5,875 bases of DNA from Candidatus Magasanikbacteria bacterium CG10_big_fil_rev_8_21_14_0_10_36_16. Its GTDB lineage: Bacteria > Patescibacteriota > Patescibacteriia > Magasanikbacterales > UBA922. The stretch covers positions 1 to 5,875 of the forward strand of contig PFBU01000029.1 in assembly GCA_002773185.1 (NCBI GenBank), in the 5' to 3' direction. Below are positions 1 to 4,711 of this stretch, piece after piece. The position numbers and the translations under genes are program-made. Each line of letters starts with the position of its first letter. Position 1 is the first letter of the stretch. A model generated the notes under the pieces. The model was not told the DNA's origin. It did not search any database and saw only the letters and a program-made list of their open reading frames with translations.

Positions 1-601
1 TTGAGGCATATTGTGTTGGTTTAGTCTTCATCTCACCCAAGTGTGAAGGTACTGGTAAATAACTAACCATAACTACTGCAATATTTTCTGGATTTTTCAT
101 TTTCATCATACGAGCAGCTTCAAGGAAAATAAGATTTTGATATTCTCCCAAAGTTCCACCAACTTCAATCAGTGTAATATCTGCATTTTTTTCTTTGGCA
201 GCAGTTTCAATTCTTCTAATCACCTCTTCTGGTATATGAGGTACGACTTCTACACATTTGCCTTTGTACTTCATAGCGCGTTCATTTTCAATCACTGACA
301 AATAGACACGACCAGTTGTCATATAGTTGTCAGCATAAAGATCTGTATCCAAAAAACGTTCATAATTTCCCATATCTTGATCAGTTTCGTCGCCATCATC
401 AGTCACAAAGACTTCACCATGCTCAATCGGGTTCATTGTACCAGCATCAACATTGACATAAGGATCAATCTTGAGAGCTGTAACCGAAAATCCCTTAGCT
501 TTGAAAATCGCACCAAGAGAAGCAGTGGTTACACCTTTACCAACTCCACTAAGCACTCCACCAACCACAAAAATGAATTTACGTTTTTTGAGTTTTGACA
601 T
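1..601 (-). CDS. pyrG: CTP synthase, N-terminal part (3' end outside window)
   Basis: CTP synthase is the cytoplasmic enzyme that aminates UTP to CTP using ATP and glutamine-derived ammonia, the last step of de novo pyrimidine nucleotide synthesis. The 200 codons visible cover most of the N-terminal amidoligase domain; the rest and the glutamine amidotransferase domain lie beyond base 1. Visible motifs are the P-loop-like GGVLSGVGKG (residues 14-23), DPYVNVDAGTMNP (46-58), HGEVFVTDDGDETD (61-74), NYERF (79-83), TTGRVY (95-100), EVGGT (146-150) and KTKPTQ (192-197). The acidic residues of DETD and EVGGT are the expected Mg-ligand positions. After EVGGT the protein departs from the usual VGDIESLPFLEA pattern, reading LGEYQNLIFLEAARM and later YLPVPSHLGE, so it is a divergent subtype. 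The ATG at 601-599 gives the standard N-terminus. No Shine-Dalgarno precedes it; only AT-rich sequence. It starts 8 nt after the stop of the upstream hypothetical gene, suggesting co-transcription. Confidence 0.97.
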   Translation of the reverse strand, partial: MSKLKKRKFIFVVGGVLSGVGKGVTTASLGAIFKAKGFSVTALKIDPYVNVDAGTMNPIEHGEVFVTDDGDETDQDMGNYERFLDTDLYADNYMTTGRVYLSVIENERAMKYKGKCVEVVPHIPEEVIRRIETAAKEKNADITLIEVGGTLGEYQNLIFLEAARMMKMKNPENIAVVMVSYLPVPSHLGEMKTKPTQYAS

Positions 602-609
602 ACGTTTTT

Positions 610-1863
610 TTAATTATTTAATATATTTTTTTGTGTAAAATTTTTTGCTACGGTACCGTCAATTAATCTTCTATAAAAATCATCGAAATTTCTTCCCCCA
701 GTTTCATTTCTTTGTGACCACAGATATAATCCTCGATAATTATTATCTCTAAGCCACTGATAATTAAAATGCTTGTCTTTTTTACCTTGTTGCCAAATTT
801 CATAAGCCTCGTATAATTCTTCTTTGGCACTATCTAGTGTTCTTCCATAATTTCTTTCTGTAATATCTTCTACATTAAAATCATCAGAAAAATTATTTAA
901 TTTAGTATCGTTAAAATAATATTTTTTAATATAATCTAAAGTAATTTTAAATAAATGTCTTATTCCCCCATTATCTCCAAAATTATTATTAGCCCATCCA
1001 TAAATACTTGATCTATAACCATTATCCATCAACCATTGAATATTAAAAGCTATTCCTTCTTTTCCAATATCCAACCACTTATTGTATGCTTCCATAAAAA
1101 GGTCAATTCTTTCTAAGTATTTCTCTTTAGCTTCATCCTCTGTAATAGAAAGGGATCTTTTTATTCTATTTTTATATAAATTTTGTTTTTTATCATCTGC
1201 ATCTTTATTTCTTTCATCTCCACCAAAATAAACTTGGGGATAATTAACTTTTCTTTGAGTAAGTCTTAATTTATCAAACTGTCTTCTATCAAGACTTGCT
1301 AGATTTTCTATATTACTCATACCAAAATCAGTAACTCCATAAACAAGTCTTGTGACACTACCAAGACTATTACTCACAAAAACAAGTATATTTCTTTCTT
1401 TTAATAGAAAAATTTGATAACTATCACTTCTTCCACTATCACTAGATCTTTTTCCCAAAACAGTACTATAATTTATATCTAATTCACTCAATGCTTCTAT
1501 AATAGATTGCTTTCTAGTAACTTCACCACTGGATTCTGTTTTCAAAAATTCTGAATTATCTAAAGAAACAATATCTATATCCAACACATCAACAGACTCA
1601 GAAAATTTATATTTTTTACCAATTTTTGATTCTATTTCATAGATGTAATCTATGTATGCATTAACATCAAATGATTTGGGGGGTTCTCTTTTGTTTGTTC
1701 GTCTAATTTTTTCGGAAATCAAAAACTCTTGAGCTCCAAGAGCCTCGGCTATTTTATCTAATAAAAGTCCTTTTCTTCTAAAATCATTAAGAATAGAATT
1801 GACTCTAAGTTTGATATCTTCTTTCAAAGCCATTTTTTCTCTATCGGAATCAATATCTGACAT
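610..1863 (-). CDS. Hypothetical protein with two C-terminal Trp-rich repeats
   Basis: I do not recognise this 417-residue protein. It has no signal peptide or membrane segment and should be cytoplasmic. Residues 10-60 are helical, charged and basic, with a helix-turn-helix-like stretch (LLLDKIAEALGAQEFLISEK, 33-52). Residues about 117-178 look like a small alpha/beta domain (hydrophobic YQIFLL and ILVFVSN strands). A low-complexity basic/acidic linker follows at 216-245. The C-terminus holds two repeats, 245-306 and 346-400, each with an A-Y-x-x-W helix, then FN-x-QWL-x-DN-x-YR and a third Trp, followed by GG and an aromatic helix. Their layout recalls short DNA-binding repeats such as homing-endonuclease-associated repeats, but this is only a resemblance in pattern. 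The gene is visibly more AT-rich than its neighbours: 901-960 has 7 G/C of 60, against 30 of 60 at 2821-2880 in era. No Shine-Dalgarno is seen; the ATG at 1863 follows promoter-like sequence. It ends 8 nt before pyrG and is probably its operon partner. Confidence 0.85.
   Translation of the reverse strand: MSDIDSDREKMALKEDIKLRVNSILNDFRRKGLLLDKIAEALGAQEFLISEKIRRTNKREPPKSFDVNAYIDYIYEIESKIGKKYKFSESVDVLDIDIVSLDNSEFLKTESSGEVTRKQSIIEALSELDINYSTVLGKRSSDSGRSDSYQIFLLKERNILVFVSNSLGSVTRLVYGVTDFGMSNIENLASLDRRQFDKLRLTQRKVNYPQVYFGGDERNKDADDKKQNLYKNRIKRSLSITEDEAKEKYLERIDLFMEAYNKWLDIGKEGIAFNIQWLMDNGYRSSIYGWANNNFGDNGGIRHLFKITLDYIKKYYFNDTKLNNFSDDFNVEDITERNYGRTLDSAKEELYEAYEIWQQGKKDKHFNYQWLRDNNYRGLYLWSQRNETGGRNFDDFYRRLIDGTVAKNFTQKNILNN
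664..1131 (-). repeat. Two protein-level repeat units within the hypothetical gene
   Basis: Unit 1 is encoded by 946-1131 (residues 245-306) and unit 2 by 664-828 (residues 346-400). The units align over about 50 residues: Trp at 263, 277 and 290 matches Trp at 357, 370 and 382; FN at 273-274 matches FN at 366-367; QWLMDNGYR matches QWLRDNNYR; both then carry a GG pair and an aromatic residue. Each is preceded by a charged AKE helix (AKEKY, AKEEL). A roughly 40-residue linker separates them. The spacing of the three tryptophans (14 and 13 against 13 and 12 residues) is almost conserved, which supports an ancestral duplication of one small domain. Confidence 0.7.
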
Positions 1864-1894
1864 AACATACTAAAATTATAATAAAAACAAAAAT

Positions 1895-1903
1895 ATTATA
1901 CCA
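1895..1903 (-). promoter_or_regulatory. Extended -10 promoter for the hypothetical-pyrG unit
   Basis: On the minus strand this reads TGGTATAAT, a perfect extended -10 (TGnTATAAT). No good -35 lies about 17 bp upstream, which fits extended -10 promoters. Transcription would start near 1888 and leave a leader of about 25 nt before the ATG at 1863. A second TATAAT at 1875-1880 lies only 11 nt from the ATG and, if used, would give an almost leaderless mRNA. The same nine bases recur on the plus strand at 3680-3688. Motif only; no experimental support. Confidence 0.45.
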
Positions 1904-1974
1904 AATAATTTTGAATAAAACCACTCTTTACCTCGACAGCAGAAATTTTTTAATTAAAATTCACAGAGTCTACA

Positions 1975-2009
1975 GATCCCCTTCCCTCGTTCCTCGGAAA
2001 TGGGATGAT
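1975..2009. repeat. REP-like imperfect palindrome
   Basis: The arms ATCCC (1976-1980) plus TTCC (1982-1985) pair with GGAA (1996-1999) plus GGGAT (2002-2006), giving 9 base pairs with a small internal loop and a 10-nt apical loop rich in CTCG. The general pattern, AGATCCC followed by TCG-rich sequence and GGGATGAT, resembles repetitive extragenic palindromes scattered between genes in many bacterial genomes (the AGATCCC...CTCGGGATGA type). It lies just past the rplI terminator in non-coding sequence. Only one copy is present here, so repeat status is inferred from resemblance. Confidence 0.4.
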
Positions 2010-2018
2010 ATAACAATT

Positions 2019-2041
2019 AAAAAACCACCGAGGGTCGGTGG
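2019..2041 (-). terminator. Rho-independent terminator of rplI
   Basis: On the minus strand a perfect 7-bp stem, CCACCGA with TCGGTGG (arms 2035-2041 and 2025-2031), encloses a 3-nt loop and runs straight into six T residues (2024-2019). It begins only four bases after the rplI stop codon, so bL9 appears to be transcribed as a single-gene unit insulated from the downstream hypothetical-pyrG pair. Confidence 0.9.
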
Positions 2042-2044
2042 AGT

Positions 2045-2491
2045 TTATTCCTCAGAGACAATGACTCTAATATCTGCTTCTAGACCGTGATTGAAAGAGA
2101 TGTGGACACTATGTTCTCCAATATCTTTTATAGGTTCTTTCAGTTTGATTTGTTCTGGTTTGACAGTTATAGACAATTGTTTCTTGATAGCTTGTGCTAG
2201 TTTGCTGGAATTTATGGCAGCATAAAGTGTACCAGAATTACTGACCTTAGATAAAATTTCTATTTCTTCGCCATCTAGTCTACCAGCTACTTTTTGTTGA
2301 GATTCCAACTCAGATTCCATTTGTTTGGCTTTTTTCTTAGCTTGATTTTCCAACTTCTTTAATTCCGCATCGGTCGCCATCGTAACCAAACCTTGTTTCA
2401 TCAAAAAATTACGAGCGTAGCCATCAGACACCTCTTTTATTTCCCCCTTTTTAGCTGTGCCTTTGACATCTTTTAGAAATATGACTTTCAT
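2045..2491 (-). CDS. rplI: Large-subunit ribosomal protein bL9
   Basis: bL9 binds 23S rRNA near the base of the L1 stalk and stretches away from the 50S surface on a long helix; it influences translational fidelity. This 148-residue protein has the family's usual length and layout. The N-terminal RNA-binding domain (1-40) carries the L9 signature from G11 to T40, including KKGE, V21, DGYARNFL (23-30) and G34. A charged lysine/glutamate connecting helix spans about 41-70. The C-terminal domain (about 75-148) contains SGTLYAAINSSKLAQAI, matching the usual GKLFGSVT...IAEAL, then PIKDIGEH. I chose the ATG at 2491, which gives the canonical MKVIFLKDVKG start. An in-frame ATG at 2554 would add 21 hydrophobic residues without family support and would start inside the promoter. 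The leader has no Shine-Dalgarno (TTTTTGCTT before ATG). It is divergent from era. Confidence 0.97.
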   Translation of the reverse strand: MKVIFLKDVKGTAKKGEIKEVSDGYARNFLMKQGLVTMATDAELKKLENQAKKKAKQMESELESQQKVAGRLDGEEIEILSKVSNSGTLYAAINSSKLAQAIKKQLSITVKPEQIKLKEPIKDIGEHSVHISFNHGLEADIRVIVSEE

Positions 2492-2525
2492 AAGCAAAAA
2501 CAGATAAAAATGAAATATTATTGGT

Positions 2526-2554
2526 ATTATAGGACAATCTTGATTTTTATGCAA
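2526..2554 (-). promoter_or_regulatory. Promoter of rplI
   Basis: On the minus strand a perfect -10, TATAAT (2531-2526), is preceded at exactly 17 bp by TTGCAT (2554-2549), which keeps the TTG of the -35 consensus. The start would be near 2519, leaving a leader of about 28 nt to the ATG at 2491. This placement also argues against the upstream ATG at 2554 as the rplI start. Confidence 0.55.
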
Positions 2555-2573
2555 GAATGTGATATATTAGTCC

Positions 2574-2639
2574 AAAGTCTTTAAAGTCCATAAAGTCAAA
2601 AGTCATCAAACTTTATAAACTTTCGACTTTATGGACTTT
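2574..2639. repeat. Long inverted repeat made of AAAGTC units (locus 1)
   Basis: The left half has AAAGTC at 2574, 2583 and 2592, exactly 9 nt apart with spacers TTT and CAT, then AAAAGTC. The right half is the same motif reversed, with GACTTT at 2625 and 2634 and a degenerate AACTTT at 2618. Arms 2583-2603 and 2619-2639 are complementary at 20 of 21 positions around a 15-nt loop, and pairing can continue outward with a bulge. It sits between the divergent rplI and era genes, outside both coding regions. With no adjoining U-tract facing a gene end, it is not a terminator. Related copies occur at 3575-3607 and 3900-3921. Confidence 0.88.
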
Positions 2640-2680
2640 TAAACTCTAGAAAAAAATAGGTTTTTCCTAAACAAAAACTC

Positions 2681-2708
2681 TTTAAAGCCAAATAACTAAC
2701 AATAAAAT
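2681..2708 (+). promoter_or_regulatory. Possible promoter of era (weak)
   Basis: TTTAAA (2681-2686) and TAAAAT (2703-2708) are separated by 16 bp. Each is a partial match to the -35 and -10 consensus in a very AT-rich region, where chance matches are common. The start would be near 2715, leaving only a few bases of leader before the era ATG at 2722. This is the best candidate I find between the inverted repeat and era. Confidence 0.25.
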
Positions 2709-2721
2709 AATTCTTCCCATT

Positions 2722-3570
2722 ATGAAATCAGGATTTGCTGTCCTCATCGGACGCTCAAATGTTGGAAAATCTACTCTTATGAACACTATAGTCGGCACCA
2801 AAATCGCTGCCACTTCTTTTCGCGCTCAGATGACTAGACAGGTGATTCACGGCGTCGTCAATGATCCTGAAGGTCAAATAGTATTCGTAGATACTCCTGG
2901 TATTTTCAAAGATAAGAAAAATAGACTTACTGGCAAACTTATCGAAAAAGCCAAAGAAGCTCTAGCTGGTGTAGATATCATCCTCTATGTCGTCGATCCC
3001 AGTCGAGAAATTGGTGACGAAGAAAAATATACTTATGGTCTAATACGCCATCTAGATATTCCAAAAATTTTGGTAATCAACAAAAGCGACTTACATCAAG
3101 ATGAAAAAAAACATTTACAAAGTTATTTAGAATGGGGTCAAGATTTTGCTGGAGTTTTTGAACTCTCAGCTCTTCGCGCCAGCCATATCCAACCACTTGT
3201 CAAAAAAGTGGTAGAGCTCATACCAGAAGGAGAACTAATCTATGAAAATGCCCAACTCACCAATATCACCGACGTCTTCTGGATAGCAGAAATTATCCGA
3301 GAAAAAGTATTTTCTGTTTTTGACAAAGAAGTTCCATATTCTATCACTGTTGAGGTGGATAATTTGGAAGAAAAGCCAGACATCTTCGTCATCTCTGCCA
3401 GAATACTTACTGATGCCGAACGTTACAAAAAAATGATTATTGGCAAAGGTGGGCTAAAAATAAAAGAAATAGGACAAATGGCTAGACGTGAACTAGAGCA
3501 ATCCTTGAACAAAAAAGTATTTTTGGAACTAGAGGTAGAAGTAGACAAACATTGGGTGGATAGAGTCTAA
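2722..3570 (+). CDS. era: GTPase Era (30S ribosome maturation)
   Basis: Era is a GTPase that binds the 3' end of 16S rRNA and assists late 30S assembly. This 282-residue protein has slightly less than the family's usual length of about 295-300. The GTPase domain shows G1 GRSNVGKS (10-17), a switch region RAQMTR (34-39), G3 DTPG (57-60), G4 NKSD (120-123) and G5 SAL (149-151). A linker with PEGELIY (168-174) leads to the helix AEIIREKVF (189-197). The C-terminal KH domain has the GxxG loop IIGKGG (239-244), followed by IKEIGQMARRELEQ and the KVFLELEVEV strand. The switch has Met where many Era proteins read QTTR, and G1 has Ser instead of the usual Pro. The start MKSGFAVLIG matches family N-termini. 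No Shine-Dalgarno precedes the ATG. The gene is divergent from rplI, convergent with the lipoprotein gene and followed 45 nt later by a strong terminator. Confidence 0.97.
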   Translation: MKSGFAVLIGRSNVGKSTLMNTIVGTKIAATSFRAQMTRQVIHGVVNDPEGQIVFVDTPGIFKDKKNRLTGKLIEKAKEALAGVDIILYVVDPSREIGDEEKYTYGLIRHLDIPKILVINKSDLHQDEKKHLQSYLEWGQDFAGVFELSALRASHIQPLVKKVVELIPEGELIYENAQLTNITDVFWIAEIIREKVFSVFDKEVPYSITVEVDNLEEKPDIFVISARILTDAERYKKMIIGKGGLKIKEIGQMARRELEQSLNKKVFLELEVEVDKHWVDRV

Positions 3571-3574
3571 ATAT

Positions 3575-3607
3575 AGTCAAAAGTCTTTAAAGTCCATAAA
3601 GTCAAAA
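3575..3607 (+). repeat. AAAGTC-unit repeat after era (locus 2)
   Basis: AAAGTC occurs at 3580, 3589 and 3598, again 9 nt apart with spacers TTT and CAT, preceded by an extra AGTC at 3575. The 28 bases 3580-3607 are identical to 2574-2601 in the rplI-era spacer. It begins four bases after the era stop codon and ends just before the terminator stem. A perfect 28-bp match in non-coding sequence in this small window is far beyond chance, even for AT-rich DNA. Confidence 0.88.
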
Positions 3608-3609
3608 AT

Positions 3610-3641
3610 AAAAAATCCGTGAAATTATCACGGATTTTTTT
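3610..3641. terminator. Bidirectional terminator between era and the lipoprotein gene
   Basis: A perfect 8-bp stem, ATCCGTGA (3615-3622) with TCACGGAT (3628-3635), encloses the loop AATTA. It is flanked by A residues on the left (3610-3615) and seven T residues on the right (3635-3641), so it offers a U-tract in both directions. It should end era transcripts about 45 nt after their stop codon and catch read-through from the convergent lipoprotein gene. Confidence 0.92.
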
Positions 3642-3679
3642 ATGTTAAAATTAGGGGGACTGGTAACTAAATTGGTTGG

Positions 3680-3688
3680 TGGTATAAT
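3680..3688 (+). promoter_or_regulatory. Orphan extended -10 motif TGGTATAAT
   Basis: This is an exact copy of the nine bases upstream of the hypothetical gene (1895-1903, opposite strand). A weak CTGGTA lies 17 bp upstream as a possible -35. No gene follows on this strand; a terminator-like hairpin begins three bases later, so any transcript starting near 3694-3695 would start inside that stem. It is either a chance motif or the relic of a promoter. Confidence 0.3.
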
Positions 3689-3690
3689 AG

Positions 3691-3718
3691 AAACAACGCT
3701 AAATTAAGCGTTGTTTTT
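3691..3718 (+). terminator. Second terminator-like hairpin after era
   Basis: A 10-bp perfect stem, AAACAACGCT (3691-3700) with AGCGTTGTTT (3707-3716), encloses a 6-nt loop and ends in a run of five T residues (3714-3718), part of which belongs to the stem. It could be a backup terminator for era. On the minus strand the tail is broken (TTTCTATT), so it would work less well for the lipoprotein gene. Confidence 0.6.
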
Positions 3719-3767
3719 GTATATAATAGTATAACCTTTTTTATTTATGAAAAAAGTATGTCAAAAA

Positions 3768-3844
3768 TATGGTGGACAATCCCCCTCCTAGTAGCGGAGA
3801 ATCTACTCTCAATTTCAATTTGTCAACTTTTTTAGGACACCATA
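3768..3844. mobile_element. 77-bp segment with inverted ends, possible IS or MITE remnant
   Basis: TATGGTG (3768-3774) and CACCATA (3838-3844) are a perfect 7-bp inverted pair bounding 77 bp of non-coding DNA. The right end read inward is TATGGTGTCC, six A residues, then GTTGACA. From memory this recalls the ends of DDE-type insertion sequences that carry a TGTCC...GTTGACA pattern, but I cannot compare it here. Inside lie two competing small hairpins: CTCC (3785-3788) with GGAG (3796-3799), and AGTAG (3790-3794) with CTACT (3803-3807). No transposase fragment is visible and no target duplication is clear. It could equally be a small structured RNA. Confidence 0.28.
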
Positions 3845-3899
3845 CATCAAATCCCACACTTTTTGTTAACAGTGCCTAAAATTATACTACAAAAATAAT

Positions 3900-3921
3900 G
3901 ACTTTCGACTTTATGGACTTT
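3900..3921 (-). repeat. AAAGTC-unit repeat after the lipoprotein gene (locus 3)
   Basis: On the minus strand AAAGTC occurs at 3921-3916, 3912-3907 and 3905-3900, with spacers CAT and G. This spacer pattern matches the right arm of the rplI-era inverted repeat (2639-2619), with which it shares 21 identical bases. It begins five bases after the lipoprotein stop codon, mirroring the copy just after era. Both therefore read in the sense direction of the gene they follow and are inverted relative to each other. Confidence 0.82.
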
Positions 3922-3926
3922 AGAAA

Positions 3927-4661
3927 CTATTTTACAAATGAATCAAACTCGCTTTGAGAAAGAACTTGTGGAACATAAGTAGCACCATCTTTTATCAATA
4001 AATCATTCAATACTTTCATATTTTTTCCAGAAGATTCTTTTATAGCTTCAAAAATTGTCTTTGACAAACCATCTATTCCTCTTTCTAAATATGTATCAAT
4101 ATTTGTAATAATACTTTCCTCCAAAAGTAATCCAGAAGTATAGGCTTTGTCACGCATTTCATTACCGATTGGTAATAATTTATTATAAAGATTTTGAATA
4201 TTATCATCTTTAAATTTTCCATCTTCAAGAACAGCAGAAGACAAATCTACTTGCAAACCACCCATGACAATTTCTATCACATTTTTTTGTTCTGCATGTG
4301 ACTGAGATAGACTAAACAGGATTGGCAACTCATGTGTAGTGTTCCAAGCTAAAAATAAACTTTCAGCAACTTTTTCTGATTCATACATATATGGTAGAGC
4401 CATCTGATCGCCCTGAGTGGCTTTATCTCCAACATGTTTACCCAATTGATCATACAAGGCTTGACTACTTATAGTAGCGATTCCATCATTATCTACTTCC
4501 ACCATGTTTACATTTTGTGCACCAGTATCTGTCTCTGTAACACTTGTAGTATTACTTGGTGTGTTGAGAGAAGTTGTGGGTGCGTTAGAAACCTTACTAC
4601 AACCAGCACCAACAAAAAGTAAAACGGAAAAAGCCGAAATAGCTAAAAGACTTTTTTTCAT
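3927..4661 (-). CDS. Predicted lipoprotein of unknown function
   Basis: I do not recognise the family. The 244-residue product starts with a typical lipoprotein signal: KK at 2-3, a hydrophobic core (LLAISAFSVLLFVG) and a cysteine at 21 in the context GAGC. The lipobox is slightly atypical, with Gly at -3 where Leu, Val or Ala is usual. Residues 22-50 are a Ser/Thr/Asn-rich tether. From about 55 the protein is a soluble, mostly helical domain with no Cys after the lipid site and no catalytic motif that I can identify. It should be anchored outside the cytoplasmic membrane. The ATG at 4661 lacks a Shine-Dalgarno and follows an A-rich leader. It lies 50 nt downstream of the riboflavin kinase gene on the same strand, so it may be the last gene of that unit, though an inverted repeat in the gap could separate them. 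The stop is TAG, the only one among the six stops in the window. Confidence 0.85.
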   Translation of the reverse strand: MKKSLLAISAFSVLLFVGAGCSKVSNAPTTSLNTPSNTTSVTETDTGAQNVNMVEVDNDGIATISSQALYDQLGKHVGDKATQGDQMALPYMYESEKVAESLFLAWNTTHELPILFSLSQSHAEQKNVIEIVMGGLQVDLSSAVLEDGKFKDDNIQNLYNKLLPIGNEMRDKAYTSGLLLEESIITNIDTYLERGIDGLSKTIFEAIKESSGKNMKVLNDLLIKDGATYVPQVLSQSEFDSFVK

Positions 4662-4675
4662 ATTTTTTTAATTAT

Positions 4676-4693
4676 GACAAACTAATATTTGTC
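4676..4693. repeat. Small dyad upstream of the lipoprotein gene
   Basis: GACAAA (4676-4681) and TTTGTC (4688-4693) form a perfect 6-bp inverted pair around a 6-nt spacer, between the riboflavin kinase stop and the lipoprotein start. On the minus strand it is followed by ATAATT and an A-rich run, not a U-tract, so it is not a typical terminator. It may be an operator, an mRNA hairpin near the start codon, or chance in AT-rich DNA. Confidence 0.3.
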
Positions 4694-4711
4694 TATTTAT
4701 TATTTATTATT

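Larger units (their letters stand above)
3571..3926. other. 356-bp gap between convergent genes, densely structured
   Basis: This is the only gap above 300 bp. It lies between the ends of era and the lipoprotein gene and holds no supported gene. In order it contains an AAAGTC repeat, a bidirectional terminator, a promoter-like TGGTATAAT against a second hairpin, a 77-bp segment with inverted ends, and an inverted copy of the AAAGTC repeat. The longest start-to-stop frame I examined near its centre has only 14 codons (3747-3791, beginning MKKVCQKYGG) and no visible family. A TATAAT on the minus strand at 3886-3881 has no convincing -35. Confidence 0.7.

Noticed and set aside
377..598. Plus-strand open frame of 73 codons
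   Set aside because: It lies antisense inside pyrG, whose motifs are unmistakable, and its translation resembles no protein.
2492..2554. 21-residue N-terminal extension of bL9 from the ATG at 2554
   Set aside because: The extension is not found in the family, the canonical MKVIFLKDVKG starts at 2491, and the upstream ATG overlaps the promoter -35 element.
2574..2604. AAAGTC array as replication-origin iterons or a CRISPR array
   Set aside because: Copies are few, units are only 9 nt with no spacers of uniform length, and no replication or cas gene is nearby.
2657..2669. TAGG-TTTTT-CCTA hairpin upstream of era
   Set aside because: A 4-bp stem in AT-rich sequence is expected by chance and has no clear role.
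3747..3791. 14-codon open frame MKKVCQKYGGQSPS in the convergent gap
   Set aside because: It is too short, has no Shine-Dalgarno or family resemblance, and overlaps the possible mobile-element remnant.
4434..4622. Plus-strand open frame of 62 codons
   Set aside because: It is the antisense shadow of the lipoprotein tether region; composition is Ser/Thr/Cys-rich and unlike a real protein.
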